From assembly GCF_001426745.1 (NCBI RefSeq), contig NZ_LMFI01000010.1, positions 787,722 to 851,721 on the forward strand: 64,000 nucleotides of DNA, in the 5' to 3' direction. How positions within the stretch are numbered: position 1 is the stretch's first letter; the number at the start of each line of letters is the position of its first letter. Under the pieces are notes generated by a model. It had not been told where the DNA came from and did no database searches. It was given only the letters and a program-made list of their open reading frames with translations. Source of the DNA: Nocardioides sp. Root140. GTDB taxonomy: Bacteria; Actinomycetota; Actinomycetes; Propionibacteriales; Nocardioidaceae. A program made the translations under genes and the position numbers. Positions 52,668 to 62,297 of this stretch are shown here, one piece after another.

Positions 52668-53455
52668 GACTTGCCCTCCTCGGCCTGGTCTGACGAGGCC
52701 GCTCGGTCGCTCGCTCGTTCCTCGCTCGTCTCGGTCGCGACCGAGGTCTCGGACTCGGCACGCGACGTGGAGGCCTCGACCGACGGCGCGGTCCAGCCCA
52801 TCGTGCGGGCGATCTGGACACCGGCCAGCGACGCCGGACCCGCGGAGGGGCCCTCGTCGGCGCGGTCGTCGGGGAATCCGGCCAGCACCCGCTCGGCCTC
52901 ACGCCACGTGCACAGACGCGGACCGCGGGTGGAGTGGACCTCGTTGCCGGCCCGCAGGTCGTCGACCAGTCGTACGGCGGACTCCGGCGTCTGGTTGTCC
53001 ATGAACTCCCAGTTGACCATCATCACTGGCGCGAAGTCGCAGGCCGCGTTGCACTCGATGTGCTCCAGCGAGACCTTGCCGTCGGGGGTCGTCTCGTCGT
53101 TGCCGACCTCGAGGTGCTCCTTGAGCCGCTCGAAGATCAGGTCGCCGCCCATCACCGCGCAGAGCGTGTTGGTGCAGACACCGACGTGGTAGTCGCCGAC
53201 CGGGCGACGCTTGTACATCGTGTAGAACGTCGCGACACCCGACACCTCGGCCGGGCTGATGTCGAGGATCTCCGCGCAGGCCTGGATGCCCTCGGGGGTC
53301 ACCTTGCCCTCGACGGACTGCACCAGGTGCAGCATCGGCAGCAGTCCGGAGCGCCCCTGCGGGTAGCGCGCGGCGATCTCACGCAGCTCGTCGTACGTCG
53401 CGTCCGTCAGCTGTTGGTCGTTCTCGGAGAACCGGCTGGGTCCAGTCGTCGTCAT
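52664..53455 (-). CDS. nuoE: NADH-quinone oxidoreductase subunit E with C-terminal extension
   Basis: A 263-residue thioredoxin-like subunit. The 2Fe-2S ligands are in [14 protein letters not shown] and [11 protein letters not shown]. Typical NuoE ends near residue 170-180; here about 80 further residues rich in Ser, Glu and Ala follow, probably a flexible tail. It works with NuoF and NuoG in the NADH module. Confidence 0.95.
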   Translation of the reverse strand: MTTTGPSRFSENDQQLTDATYDELREIAARYPQGRSGLLPMLHLVQSVEGKVTPEGIQACAEILDISPAEVSGVATFYTMYKRRPVGDYHVGVCTNTLCAVMGGDLIFERLKEHLEVGNDETTPDGKVSLEHIECNAACDFAPVMMVNWEFMDNQTPESAVRLVDDLRAGNEVHSTRGPRLCTWREAERVLAGFPDDRADEGPSAGPASLAGVQIARTMGWTAPSVEASTSRAESETSVATETSEERASDRAASSDQAEEGKS

Positions 53456-54798
53456 CGGTCAACGCCTCCCATCACCGGGTCGATGCTGGCGATGGCGACG
53501 ATGACGTCGGCGACCATGCCGCCCTCACTCATCACGCTGGTTGCCTGCAGGTTCGTGAACGACGGGTCGCGGAAGTGCGCCCGGAACGGCTTGGTCCCAC
53601 CGTCGGAGACGACGTGGGCGCCGAGCTCGCCGCGCGGCGACTCGACCGGCACGTAGGCCTGGCCGGGCGGCACCCGGAAGCCCTCGGTGACCAGCTTGAA
53701 GTGGTGGATCAGGGCCTCCATCGACTCACCCATGATGTGCCGGATGTGGTCGAGGCTGTTGCCCATGCCGTCGCTGCCGATCGCGAGCTGGCTGGGCCAG
53801 GCGATCTTCTTGTCGGCGACCATGACCGGCGCGCCCTCGAGGCCGGCCAGGCGCTCGGCGGCCTGCTCGATGATCTTGAGCGACTCCCACATCTCGTTGA
53901 GCCGGATGCGGAACCGGCCGTAGGAGTCGCAGGTGTCCCAGGTCTGCACGTCGAAGTCGTACTCGTCGTAGCCGGAGTAGGGCTGGGTCTTGCGGAGGTC
54001 CCAGGCGTAGCCGGTGGAGCGCAGCACGGGCCCGGTGATGCCGAGAGCCAGACAGCCGGCCAGGTCGAGGTGACCGACATTCTCCAGGCGGGCCTTGAAG
54101 ATCGGGTTCGCGTTGCACAGGTCGGCGTACTCGGGGAGGCGCTTCTTCATCAGGGCGACGAAGTCGCGGATCTCGTCGAGCGCACCCGGGGGCAGGTCCT
54201 GGGCGACGCCGCCGGGACGGAAGAACGCGTGGTTCATGCGCAGGCCGGTGATCAGCTCGAAGAGGTCGAGCACGAGCTCACGCTCGCGGAACCCGATCGT
54301 CATCACGGTCAGGGCGCCGATCTCCATGCCACCCGTGGCGATCGCGACCAGGTGGGAGGAGATGCGGTTCAGCTCGGAGAGCAGGACCCGCATGACGTTG
54401 GCCTTCTCGGGGATCTGGTCCTCGATGTCGAGGAGTCGTTCGACGCCCAGGCAGTAGGTCAGCTCGTTGTGGAACGGCGCGAGGTAGTCCATGCGGGTGC
54501 AGAACGTGACGCCCTGCACCCAGGAGCGGAACTCCATGTTCTTCTCGATGCCGGTGTGCAGGTAGCCGATGCCACACCGTGCCTCGGTGACCGTCTCGCC
54601 CTCGAGCTCGAGGATCAGCCGCAGCACGCCGTGCGTCGAGGGGTGCTGCGGGCCCATGTTGACCACGATGCGCTCGTCGGCGCCCGCGTCGGAGCCGATG
54701 CTCTCGACCAGCGAGTCCCAGTCCTGGCCGGTGACCGTGAAGACCCGGCCCTCGGTGGTGTCGGACGCGCCGGCGTAAAGGTCTTGTTCCGTCGTCAT
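53452..54798 (-). CDS. nuoD: NADH-quinone oxidoreductase subunit D
   Basis: A 448-residue 49-kDa-type subunit, derived from hydrogenase large subunits, that lines the quinone site: [59 protein letters not shown] and a C-terminal [28 protein letters not shown] 54798 shares a base with the nuoC stop. The longer frame to 54969 is spurious. Confidence 0.96.
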   Translation of the reverse strand: MTTEQDLYAGASDTTEGRVFTVTGQDWDSLVESIGSDAGADERIVVNMGPQHPSTHGVLRLILELEGETVTEARCGIGYLHTGIEKNMEFRSWVQGVTFCTRMDYLAPFHNELTYCLGVERLLDIEDQIPEKANVMRVLLSELNRISSHLVAIATGGMEIGALTVMTIGFRERELVLDLFELITGLRMNHAFFRPGGVAQDLPPGALDEIRDFVALMKKRLPEYADLCNANPIFKARLENVGHLDLAGCLALGITGPVLRSTGYAWDLRKTQPYSGYDEYDFDVQTWDTCDSYGRFRIRLNEMWESLKIIEQAAERLAGLEGAPVMVADKKIAWPSQLAIGSDGMGNSLDHIRHIMGESMEALIHHFKLVTEGFRVPPGQAYVPVESPRGELGAHVVSDGGTKPFRAHFRDPSFTNLQATSVMSEGGMVADVIVAIASIDPVMGGVDR

Positions 54799-55514
54799 CA
54801 GTTGTACGACCTCCGCTGGTCGGGGGGCGGGATGGTCGCGCCCTTGTACTCCACGGGAATGCCGCCCAAGGGGTAGTCCTTGCGCTGCGGGTGGCCCGGC
54901 CAGTCGTCGGGCATCTGGATGCGGGTCAGGGCCGGGTGGCCGTCGAAGATGATGCCGAAGAAGTCCCACGTCTCGCGTTCGTGCCAGTCGGCCGTGGGGT
55001 ACGTCGCGATCAGGCTCGGCAGGTGCGGGTCGGCATCGGGCACCGAGACCTCGACCCGCACGCGGCGGTTCCAGGTCATCGACAGCAGGTGGTAGACCGC
55101 GTGCAGCTCGCGGCCGTGGTCGTCGGGGTAGTGCACCCCGCTCACGCCGGAGAGCAGCTCGAAGCGCAGTGCCGGGTCGTCGCGCAGCTTCTTCGCCACC
55201 GCGGTGAGGTTGTCACGATGCACGTGGAAGGTGATCTCACCGCGATGGATCACGACCTTCTCGATCAGCCCGTCGAGGCCGTCGGCGACCACGTCGAACC
55301 AGCCGCCGAACGGGCGCTGGGCCGCGGCAGGGAAGGCGACCGGGCTGACCAGGCCGCCGTAGCCGGAGGTGTCGCCGGTGCCCTGGACGCCGAACATGCC
55401 GGTGCGTACGCCGACCGTCTCGACCTGGCCGGATCCAGTCGGACCGGTCGGTGCCGGAAGGTTCTCCGGCGACTGCTCGACCGCTGGCTGGTCGGGCTTC
55501 TTCTCGTCGGTCAT
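54798..55514 (-). CDS. nuoC: NADH-quinone oxidoreductase subunit C
   Basis: A 238-residue 30-kDa-type subunit with the signature [38 protein letters not shown]. About 80 N-terminal residues, Pro/Gly-rich ([12 protein letters not shown]), precede the conserved fold, as is common in actinobacteria. ATG 55514 overlaps the nuoB stop. Confidence 0.95.
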   Translation of the reverse strand: MTDEKKPDQPAVEQSPENLPAPTGPTGSGQVETVGVRTGMFGVQGTGDTSGYGGLVSPVAFPAAAQRPFGGWFDVVADGLDGLIEKVVIHRGEITFHVHRDNLTAVAKKLRDDPALRFELLSGVSGVHYPDDHGRELHAVYHLLSMTWNRRVRVEVSVPDADPHLPSLIATYPTADWHERETWDFFGIIFDGHPALTRIQMPDDWPGHPQRKDYPLGGIPVEYKGATIPPPDQRRSYN

Positions 55515-56065
55515 CGAAGCTGGCCCCTCATCTCGGAGGTCGGCAGCGCGTTGAGCGCCTCGGTCTCGAGGTCGACGATCTGCGCGGCACGGTTGGCGCC
55601 GAGCTTGGTGTTCTGCACCTGGTCGTGGAGCTTGAGGATCGCGTCGATCAGCATCTCGGGCCTCGGCGGGCAGCCGGGGAGGTACATGTCGACCGGGACG
55701 ACGTGGTCGACGCCCTGGACGATGGCGTAGTTGTTGAACATGCCGCCGCTCGACGCGCAGACGCCCATCGCGAGCACCCACTTGGGCTCGGCCATCTGGT
55801 CGTAGATCTGGCGCAGCACCGGGGCCATCTTCTGGCTGACCCGGCCGGCCACGATCATCAGGTCGGCCTGGCGCGGGCTGGCCCGGAAGACCTCCATGCC
55901 GAAGCGGGCGAGGTCGTACTTCGGGCCACCGCTGGTCATCATCTCGATGGCGCAGCAGGCCAGGCCGAACGTGGCCGGCCAGAACGACGCCTTGCGCATG
56001 TAGCCCGCGACGCCCTCGACGGTGGTGAGCAGGACCCCGCTCGGAAGCTTCTCTTCAATGCCCAT
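55511..56065 (-). CDS. nuoB: NADH-quinone oxidoreductase subunit B
   Basis: A 184-residue subunit holding cluster N2: [11 protein letters not shown] with the paired cysteines, [18 protein letters not shown] and [17 protein letters not shown] 56065 ([10 protein letters not shown]) has GGGAGAG upstream and is preferred over the frame starting six codons earlier. Confidence 0.96.
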   Translation of the reverse strand: MGIEEKLPSGVLLTTVEGVAGYMRKASFWPATFGLACCAIEMMTSGGPKYDLARFGMEVFRASPRQADLMIVAGRVSQKMAPVLRQIYDQMAEPKWVLAMGVCASSGGMFNNYAIVQGVDHVVPVDMYLPGCPPRPEMLIDAILKLHDQVQNTKLGANRAAQIVDLETEALNALPTSEMRGQLR

Positions 56066-56113
56066 GTCAGATCTCTCCCTCAAGCTGTGAGCGTCGTGCG
56101 CGCATGACGGCGG

Positions 56114-56473
56114 TCAATCCCACTCGAGACCACCCCTGCGCCATACGTATGCGTAGGCGATGAAGACAGTGGCGATGAAGATGACCATCTCGGCGAGCCC
56201 GAAGAAGGCCATCGCATCGAAGTGCACCGCCCACGGGTAGAGGAAGATGATCTCGATGTCGAAGACGATGAAGAGCATCGCGGTGATGTAGTACTTCACC
56301 GGGAACCGGCCACCGCCGACGGGCTGCGGAGTCGGCTCGATGCCGCACTCGTAGGAGTCGAGCTTGGCGCGGTTGTAGCGGGCCGGGCCGGTCAGCGAGC
56401 TGACCACGATCGAGAAGATCGCGAAGCCGGCGGCCAGGGCTCCCAACACGAGCACCGGGGTGTAGAGCTCCAT
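56114..56473 (-). CDS. nuoA: NADH-quinone oxidoreductase subunit A
   Basis: A 119-residue, three-helix subunit with the motif DSYECGIEPTPQP and FPVKYYITAMLFIVFDIEIIFLYPWAV. It is the first of the 14 subunits, 27 bases after the geranylgeranyl-reductase-like gene, so the two share a transcript. Confidence 0.96.
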   Translation of the reverse strand: MELYTPVLVLGALAAGFAIFSIVVSSLTGPARYNRAKLDSYECGIEPTPQPVGGGRFPVKYYITAMLFIVFDIEIIFLYPWAVHFDAMAFFGLAEMVIFIATVFIAYAYVWRRGGLEWD

Positions 56474-56500
56474 CAGTGCGCTCCTTCGCGCTCGTTGATC

Positions 56501-57808
56501 TCAAGCATTCGGCGCCACCTTGCTCAGGGCGTTGATGATGCGGTCCATCGCGTCGCCGTCACGCGGGTCGGTGAGGTTCGCCATCAGCTTCAGGGTGAAG
56601 CGCATCAGGCCGGGCCTCGGCAGGCCGTACTTCGTGGCCTGCTTCATGAAGGTCGGGTTGCCGACGAGGTGGGCGAACGCACGACCGAGCGTGAAGTAGC
56701 CGCCGTACGCCGCGTCGAGGGCGGCCGGGTAGCTCTCGAGCACCCGCTCGCGGTTCGCTCCGGGCAGCCGTCCGAGGGCCTGCACGACGATCTCGGCAGC
56801 CATCTTGCCGGCCTCGAGGGCGTAGTCGATGCCCTCGCCGTTGAACGGGTTGACCATGCCGCCGGAGTCGCCGACCAGCAGCATGCCGCGGCGGTAGTGC
56901 GGCTTGCGGTTGAAGCCCATCGGCAGGGCCGCGGACCTGATCGGCGCGGTGAGGTTCTCGTCCCTGAAACCGAGCTCTTCGGGAGTGTGCGCGAGCCAGC
57001 GGCGCATCGACTCCTTGTAGTCCATGTTCTGGAAGGCCGCACTGGTGTTGAGGATGCCGAGTCCGACGTTCGCCGTACCGTCGCCGAGCGGGAAGATCCA
57101 GCCGTAGCCCGGCAGCTTGTTGCTCTGGTTGGGCTTGCCGTCCCACAGCTCGAGCCACGACTCCATGTAGTCGTCGTCGTGCATCGGTGTCTCGTAGTAG
57201 GCGCGGCAGGCCACGGCCATCGGCCGGTTCTCGCGGCGCTCGATGCCCAGGGCGGTGGCCATGCGGGCGCTGACGCCGTCACAGGCGATCACGATCGGGG
57301 CGCGGAACTCGAGCTCGTCGCCGTACTTGCGGCCGCGCTCGTCGACCGACCTCGCGGTCACGCCGACCACCTGGCCGGTGCGTTCGTCGAAGACCGGGCC
57401 GGTGACCGACGTGCTCTCACGCAGCCGGGCGCCGGCCTTCTGCGCGTGCCGGGCCAGCAGCTCGTCGAGGTCCATGCGGGAGCGGGCCATGCCGAACGGC
57501 GGGTACGTCGTGAGGTCGGGCCACGGCAGCTCGACGCGGTGGCCGGCGCCGATGATGCGCAGACCCTTGTTCTTCTGCCAGCCGGGCTCGTCGAGGTCGA
57601 AGCCCATCGCCAGCAGCTGCTTGACCGCGCGCGGGGTCAGGCCGTCTCCGCAGATCTTGTCCCGCGGGAAGGACGACTTCTCCAGCACCAGGACGTCGAT
57701 GCCGGCCGCGGCCAGGTGGTAGGCCGTCGCGGCCCCGGCCGGACCCGCGCCGACCACGATCACCTGTGCCTGGCGATCCGCTCCGGGCGTCATCGCGGCG
57801 GCGGTCAT
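56501..57808 (-). CDS. Geranylgeranyl reductase family flavoprotein, probable menaquinone reductase MenJ
   Basis: A 435-residue flavoprotein with the FAD motif VIVVGAGPAGAATAYHLAAAGIDVLVLEK, KICGDGLTPRAVKQL, and the second FAD motif GMLLVGDSGGMVNPFNGEGIDYALEAG. Its closest known role is saturation of one isoprene unit of the menaquinone side chain (mycobacterial MenJ). Standing just upstream of nuoA and downstream of ubiE, it suits that role better than chlorophyll or archaeal lipid reduction. GGGAG precedes ATG 57808. A Rex-like operator lies 53 to 70 bases upstream. Confidence 0.88.
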   Translation of the reverse strand: MTAAAMTPGADRQAQVIVVGAGPAGAATAYHLAAAGIDVLVLEKSSFPRDKICGDGLTPRAVKQLLAMGFDLDEPGWQKNKGLRIIGAGHRVELPWPDLTTYPPFGMARSRMDLDELLARHAQKAGARLRESTSVTGPVFDERTGQVVGVTARSVDERGRKYGDELEFRAPIVIACDGVSARMATALGIERRENRPMAVACRAYYETPMHDDDYMESWLELWDGKPNQSNKLPGYGWIFPLGDGTANVGLGILNTSAAFQNMDYKESMRRWLAHTPEELGFRDENLTAPIRSAALPMGFNRKPHYRRGMLLVGDSGGMVNPFNGEGIDYALEAGKMAAEIVVQALGRLPGANRERVLESYPAALDAAYGGYFTLGRAFAHLVGNPTFMKQATKYGLPRPGLMRFTLKLMANLTDPRDGDAMDRIINALSKVAPNA

Positions 57809-57860
57809 CGGATGTCTCCCTCACGTGCTGTAGCGCTGTCGGAAGCCGACGCATGTGAGA

Positions 57861-57878
57861 TTGTGAAACACTTCACAT
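57861..57878. promoter_or_regulatory. Rex operator upstream of the menJ-like/nuo operon
   Basis: TTGTGAAACACTTCACAT matches the actinobacterial Rex consensus TTGTGAANNNNTTCACAA at 13 of 14 fixed positions. Rex is an NADH-sensing repressor, and in Streptomyces coelicolor its regulon includes nuo. The site lies 53 to 70 bases before the first gene of the nuo transcript, in the promoter zone. Confidence 0.75.
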
Positions 57879-57992
57879 GGTGGCGTGCGCCACAGTCTAG
57901 GACTCCCGTCCCGCCAGCGAAACCCGGGGGTGAGTTGCTCCGAAACCCCACCTGACCTGCGGAATTACGTCACATTTCCATGCCCTATTTCC

Positions 57993-58051
57993 GCGAACCG
58001 TGGATCGTTGATGCGCGAACCGTGGATTGTTGATGCGCGAACCGTGGATCA
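57993..58051. repeat. Tandem 22-bp repeat, 2.7 copies, running into the ubiE stop codon
   Basis: Units beginning GCGAACCGTGGATYGTTGAT start at 57993, 58015 and 58037; the first two differ at one base, and the third is cut after 15 bases, where its last three bases are the reverse-strand TGA of ubiE. The rest of the 240-base gap to the menJ-like gene holds the Rex site and an AT-rich patch (57961-57990). Confidence 0.9.
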
Positions 58052-58738
58052 GGCGGTGGCGCGGTGCAGTGCCACGATGCCACCGCTGAGGTTGCGGATC
58101 TCGCAGCCGCCCCAGCCGGCCTCGGCGATCCAGCGGGCCAGGCCCTGCTGGTCGGGCCAGGCCCGGATCGACTCGGCGAGGTAGACGTAGGCGTCGGGCG
58201 CGGAGGAGACCGTGCGGGCGATCGCCGGGAGCGCCTTCATCAGGTACTCCATGTAGACCGTGCGGAACGGCTTGTTCGTGGGGTGGCTGAACTCGCAGAC
58301 CACGAGGCGTCCGCCCGGCCTGGTGACCCGGCGCAGCTCACGCAGCCCCGCCTTCGGGTCGACGATGTTGCGCAGCCCGAACGAGATCGTCACCGCGTCG
58401 AAGGTGTTGTCGGCGAACGGCAGCTTCGTGCCGTCACCCGCCGTGAAGGGCAGGTGCGGCTTGGCCTTCTTGCCCACCTGGAGCATCCCGATCGAGAAGT
58501 CGCACGGCACGACCGTGGCCCCGAGGTCGGCGAACGGCTGGCTCGACGTACCCGTGCCGGCGGCGAGGTCGAGCACGAGCTCGCCCGGCTGCGGGTCGAC
58601 CGCACGGATGACGTCCTTGCGCCAGCGACGGTCCTGCCCCATGGACAGCACGTCGTTGGTGAGGTCGTAGCGCCGCGCCACCGCGTCGAACATGCGGCGT
58701 ACGTCGTGCGGGTCCTTGTCGAGTTCGGCTCGGGTCAC
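58049..58738 (-). CDS. menG: Demethylmenaquinone methyltransferase
   Basis: A 229-residue SAM-dependent methyltransferase of the UbiE/MenG family: [28 protein letters not shown] (signature 1), [15 protein letters not shown] motif, [10 protein letters not shown] and [36 protein letters not shown] (signature 2). It makes menaquinone from demethylmenaquinone. GTG 58738 is chosen because TAGGGT lies 7 bases upstream on the reverse strand and family sequence begins there. The tandem repeat at 57993-58051 ends exactly on its stop codon. Confidence 0.95.
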   Translation of the reverse strand: MTRAELDKDPHDVRRMFDAVARRYDLTNDVLSMGQDRRWRKDVIRAVDPQPGELVLDLAAGTGTSSQPFADLGATVVPCDFSIGMLQVGKKAKPHLPFTAGDGTKLPFADNTFDAVTISFGLRNIVDPKAGLRELRRVTRPGGRLVVCEFSHPTNKPFRTVYMEYLMKALPAIARTVSSAPDAYVYLAESIRAWPDQQGLARWIAEAGWGGCEIRNLSGGIVALHRATA

Positions 58739-58745
58739 GCGACAA

Positions 58746-58751
58746 ACCCTA
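58746..58751 (-). promoter_or_regulatory. -10 hexamer TAGGGT, leaderless start of menG
   Basis: TAGGGT on the reverse strand is followed by 7 bases and the GTG at 58738. Confidence 0.45.
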
Positions 58752-58893
58752 TGCGGCCCCGGGTCCAGAGCCGCTTCCGAGGTCACGAGGTGGTGACGCC
58801 GAACAGATGACCGGAGAAGTTTCGGCAACCAAATGCCGAGTGAATGCGTCAACCCTTGTGACACTGGAAACTTCTCGGACCTTGGAGGACAGC

Positions 58894-60033
58894 ATGAGGG
58901 CCCTGCGCATCATCTTGCTCACCGCACTGACCCTGGTGCTCATGTCGGCAACCGCGTACGGCGCCGGCATGGCCGTGCGCCACCTGAACAACGACGACAC
59001 CACCTCGAGCGCGAAGTCGCAGACCGGCCGCGAGGGAGCTTCCACCGACGACGGAAGCGAGGCACCGGTCGACGAACCTTCCGAGGACCCGTCCGAGGAG
59101 CCCTCCGAGACGGAGACCCCCGAGCCGCCGGCCGACGTGCTCTCCCCCGGCGACAAGGGCGAGCAGGTGCGCGAGCTGCAGCACCGCCTCTTCCAGATGC
59201 AGTGGCTCCCGGAGAAGACCACCGGGGTCTACGACAAGACCACGAAGGACGCGGTCGCCGGCTGGCAGGCCAAGCGCGGCCTCAAGGCGACCGGCGTGGT
59301 CGACCAGAAGACGTGGAACAAGCTGGTCAAGATGACCAAGACCCCCACGCACGACCAGTTGTTCAACATCCTCAAGCCCGGCCCGGCGATCCTGGCCAGC
59401 GGCGCGACCGGCGACGACGTCCGCGACCTTCAGGCCCGCCTCAAGGCGATCCAGTGGTACGCCGGCCTGGTCACCGGCACCTACGACGCCAACACGGTGT
59501 CGGCGGTGAAGGGCTTCCAGGAGAAGCGCGAGATCCCCGTGACCGGCGAGGTCGACCAGCGCACCATGGACCGGCTGCACGCGATGACCAGCACGCCGAC
59601 CCACGACGCGAAGCACAACGTCGCCCCCGACCCCGGCACCGCCACCAGCGCCGCGCTGGACCCGCGCTGCGCCACCGGGCGAGTGATGTGCATCGACAAG
59701 ACCAGCAAGACGCTGCGTTGGGTCGTGGACGGCAAGGTGCTCAAGACCCTCGAGGTCCGGTTCGGGTCCACGCTCAACGACACACCCACCCGCGAAGGCG
59801 CCTTCAACGTCGGTTGGAAGGACATCGACCACGTGTCGAACGAGTTCGGCTCGGCGATGCCCTTCTCGATGTTCTTCTCCGGTGGCCAGGCGGTGCACTA
59901 CTCCTCCGACTTCGCGGCCAACGGCTACGGCGGCGCCAGCCACGGATGCGTCAACGTCCGTGACTACAACGGGCTCGCGTGGCTCTACGACCAGGTCAAC
60001 GTCGGCGACAAGGTCATCGTCTACTGGTCCTGA
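58894..60033 (+). CDS. L,D-transpeptidase with two peptidoglycan-binding domains
   Basis: A 379-residue exported enzyme. A signal or anchor helix ([20 protein letters not shown]) is followed by a Glu/Pro/Ser-rich linker (about residues 45-85), two peptidoglycan-binding-1 domains ([17 protein letters not shown] ... [11 protein letters not shown] and [19 protein letters not shown] ... [11 protein letters not shown]) and a YkuD catalytic domain with the active-site SHGCVNVRD. It makes 3-3 cross-links or attaches proteins in the cell wall. GGAGG precedes ATG 58894; the upstream frame from 58807 lacks export features. Confidence 0.93.
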   Translation: MRALRIILLTALTLVLMSATAYGAGMAVRHLNNDDTTSSAKSQTGREGASTDDGSEAPVDEPSEDPSEEPSETETPEPPADVLSPGDKGEQVRELQHRLFQMQWLPEKTTGVYDKTTKDAVAGWQAKRGLKATGVVDQKTWNKLVKMTKTPTHDQLFNILKPGPAILASGATGDDVRDLQARLKAIQWYAGLVTGTYDANTVSAVKGFQEKREIPVTGEVDQRTMDRLHAMTSTPTHDAKHNVAPDPGTATSAALDPRCATGRVMCIDKTSKTLRWVVDGKVLKTLEVRFGSTLNDTPTREGAFNVGWKDIDHVSNEFGSAMPFSMFFSGGQAVHYSSDFAANGYGGASHGCVNVRDYNGLAWLYDQVNVGDKVIVYWS

Positions 60034-60084
60034 CCCCGGGACCGGGTAGGCACTGTCAAGGAGTGGTGGTCGCGAGGTTCGGCG

Positions 60085-60090
60085 TAGGCT
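60085..60090 (+). promoter_or_regulatory. -10 hexamer TAGGCT, leaderless start of menF
   Basis: TAGGCT ends 8 bases before the GTG at 60099. Confidence 0.45.
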
Positions 60091-60098
60091 GACGCCTC

Positions 60099-61346
60099 GT
60101 GACCACCACTTCGACCGCGGCCGAGCGCATCGTCGTACGCACTTCACTCCTCGAGAAGGACGCGGTCGGGGCCCTGCTCGACGTCGTCCCGCCCGAGTCG
60201 CCGGTGAGCTGGATCCGCCGCCGCGAGGGCCTCGTCGGCTGGGGAGTCGCCGCCGAGGTGCGCACCTCCGGGCCGACCCGCTTCTCCGACGCCGCCAAGT
60301 GGTGGTCCGAGATGGTGGCCCGCGCCGACATCCGCGACGAGGTCAACGAGCCGGGCACCGGACCGGTCAGCTTCGGCAGCTTCGGCTTCGCCGACGATCC
60401 CGGCGACTCGGTGCTGGTGCTCCCCCGCGTCGTGGTCGGTCGCCGCGGCGACCTGGCCTGGGTGACCACGGTCGACTGCGAGATCCCCGACCTGGCGCCT
60501 GCCGAGCCCGCTCGCGCACCCGTGGTCAGCTTCGCCGACGGTGCCCGCAACGGCGACGAGTGGATGTCCGTGGTGGCCGACGCCGTCTCGCGCATCAACC
60601 GCGGGGACCTCGAGAAGGTCGTGCTGGCGCGTGACCTGATCGCCACCTCCGACGTCGACGTCGACGTGCGCTGGCCGCTGCGCCAGCTCTCCGAGACCTA
60701 CCCGATGTGCTGGACCTTCCATGTCGACGGCCTCTTCGGCGCCACCCCCGAGATGCTCGTCCGCCGCGAGCGCGGCCTGGTCACCTCGAGGGTGCTGGCC
60801 GGCACCATCCGGCGGACCGGCGACGACGAGCGCGACCTCGCGCTGGCCGCCACCCTGGCCCGCTCCTCGAAGGACCTCGAGGAGCACGAGTACGCCGTCC
60901 GCTCGGTCGCCGAGGCACTGGAGCCGCACTGCTCGTCGATGAACGTGCCCGAGGCGCCCTTCGTGCTGCACCTGCCGAACGTCATGCACCTGGCCACCGA
61001 CGTTGCCGGTGTGGTTCACGACGCCGAGAGCGTCTCGTCGCTCGACCTGGCCGAGGCGCTGCACCCCTCCGCCGCCGTGGGCGGTACGCCGACCGACGTG
61101 GCCACGGACCTGATCGCCGAGATCGAGGGCATGGACCGCGCCCGCTACGCCGGGCCGGTCGGCTGGATCGACGCGACCGGCGACGGCGAGTGGGGCATCG
61201 CGCTGCGGTCGGCCCACGTCGCGGGGCCGACGGTGCGCCTCTTCGCCGGGTGCGGCATCGTCGGCGACTCCGACCCCGAGGCCGAGCTGGCCGAGTCGCA
61301 GGCCAAGTTCGTGCCCGTGCGCGACGCGCTCACCGCCTCACGCTGA
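60099..61346 (+). CDS. menF: Isochorismate synthase
   Basis: A 415-residue chorismate-utilising enzyme. The C-terminal catalytic domain contains RGDLEKVVLARDLIA, PMCWTFHVDGLFGATPEMLVRRE, VLAGTIRRTGDDERDL, LHPSAAVGGTPTDVA and the metal-binding GCGIVGDSDPEAELAESQAKF. It converts chorismate to isochorismate, the entry step to menaquinone; a siderophore role is less likely since no such genes are near. GTG 60099 is the leaderless start. The strong hairpin at 61347-61394 begins right after the stop. Confidence 0.92.
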   Translation: MTTTSTAAERIVVRTSLLEKDAVGALLDVVPPESPVSWIRRREGLVGWGVAAEVRTSGPTRFSDAAKWWSEMVARADIRDEVNEPGTGPVSFGSFGFADDPGDSVLVLPRVVVGRRGDLAWVTTVDCEIPDLAPAEPARAPVVSFADGARNGDEWMSVVADAVSRINRGDLEKVVLARDLIATSDVDVDVRWPLRQLSETYPMCWTFHVDGLFGATPEMLVRRERGLVTSRVLAGTIRRTGDDERDLALAATLARSSKDLEEHEYAVRSVAEALEPHCSSMNVPEAPFVLHLPNVMHLATDVAGVVHDAESVSSLDLAEALHPSAAVGGTPTDVATDLIAEIEGMDRARYAGPVGWIDATGDGEWGIALRSAHVAGPTVRLFAGCGIVGDSDPEAELAESQAKFVPVRDALTASR

Positions 61347-61394
61347 GGTTGAGTGCTGAGGTGGTTGCCCGGGCAGCCACCTCAGCACTCAACC
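61347..61394. terminator. Perfect 18-bp hairpin between menF and the nuclease gene
   Basis: Arms GGTTGAGTGCTGAGGTGG (61347-61364) and its exact complement (61377-61394) enclose a GC-rich 12-base loop. It sits between convergent genes and probably ends both transcripts. A close relative stands at 62298-62341. Confidence 0.85.
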
Positions 61395-61398
61395 CGGA

Positions 61399-62217
61399 TC
61401 AACAGGAGTTCGCGCTGGCGACCCTGACGTTGCCGATCACCGCACGGTGGTCGGAGTGCCGCAGCGGCGCCACCCACGAGCTGACCTTGGTGACCCGTCG
61501 CGTGTAGAGGAAGTCGATGCGCGCGGTGCCGCGCTTGTTGGTGTCGCCGTCGCCAGTGCCGACTGCCTTCCAGAGATCGACCAGGTGGGTGTCGAGGACG
61601 TTGTGCTCCTGCTGCTCCGGGCCGGCGTTGAAGTCGCCGCCGAGCACCGTCGCGCACCGCGGCGTGCCGATGCGGTCCCGCACCGCCCGGGCCTGCATCA
61701 GCCGACCACGACCGGGCTGCAGGTGCGTCACCCAGACGTTGAGCTTCTTGGTGCCGACCTTGACCCGCGCGATCATCAGTCCGCGCCTCTCGGTGCCCTC
61801 GGGCTGCGGCAGGGTGAAGCGGTTGGTCGCCACGATCGGGTACTTCGAGATGACCGCGTTGCCCCTCCACCCGAAGGACTTGCGGCTGTTGGCGTCGTAC
61901 GCCACGTGCCAGCCCAGGCGTCGGGCCAGGTTCTTGGCCTGGTGCACGCCGCCGCTCGCGGTGCGGTTGTCGACCTCCTGCAGGACCGCGATGCTCGCGC
62001 CGGTCTTGCGGATGTCGGAGGCCAGGTTGGCCAGGCCGAACTCGCCGAACCGGATGTTGTAGGTGATCACCCGCAGGCTGGTCGCAGCGGCACGAGCCTG
62101 CTGGACGGGTGCGGCGGCCTGCGTGACCTCGGCCGGGGTGGCCGGAGCCGCTCCCAGCTGAAGCGGTACGACGAGTGCGGCGGCGACAGCGGCGCCGGCG
62201 AAGGAACGAACGCGCAT
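61399..62217 (-). CDS. Secreted endonuclease/exonuclease/phosphatase family protein
   Basis: A 272-residue exported protein: signal peptide MRVRSFAGAAVAAALVVPLQ, then the EEP fold with LRVITYNIRFGEFG, VLQEVDNR, GNAVISKYPIV, VWVTHLQPG, ATVLGGDFNAGPEQ, RIDFLYTRR and HSDHRAVIG, covering the metal and catalytic residues. Substrates in this family include DNA, phosphoinositides and sphingomyelin; none can be chosen here. ATG 62217 has GAGGAG upstream. The gene is flanked on both sides by related hairpins. Confidence 0.9.
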   Translation of the reverse strand: MRVRSFAGAAVAAALVVPLQLGAAPATPAEVTQAAAPVQQARAAATSLRVITYNIRFGEFGLANLASDIRKTGASIAVLQEVDNRTASGGVHQAKNLARRLGWHVAYDANSRKSFGWRGNAVISKYPIVATNRFTLPQPEGTERRGLMIARVKVGTKKLNVWVTHLQPGRGRLMQARAVRDRIGTPRCATVLGGDFNAGPEQQEHNVLDTHLVDLWKAVGTGDGDTNKRGTARIDFLYTRRVTKVSSWVAPLRHSDHRAVIGNVRVASANSC

Positions 62218-62297
62218 GGGAGCTCCTCGAGAAGGGGTTCGGTGCATCTCGTCGTACCCGCTGCGGACCGGCGTACACACATATCGTCCCAACGGGC

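Noticed and set aside
42407..53192. Very long open frames on the forward strand opposite the nuo genes
   Set aside because: They encode Arg/Gly/His/Gln-rich sequence with no family pattern and are mirror images of strongly conserved nuo genes; high GC removes stop codons from these frames.
57993..58051. Attachment site or integrase-linked repeat
   Set aside because: There is no integrase or tRNA at this place and the repeat is tandem, not split across an inserted segment.
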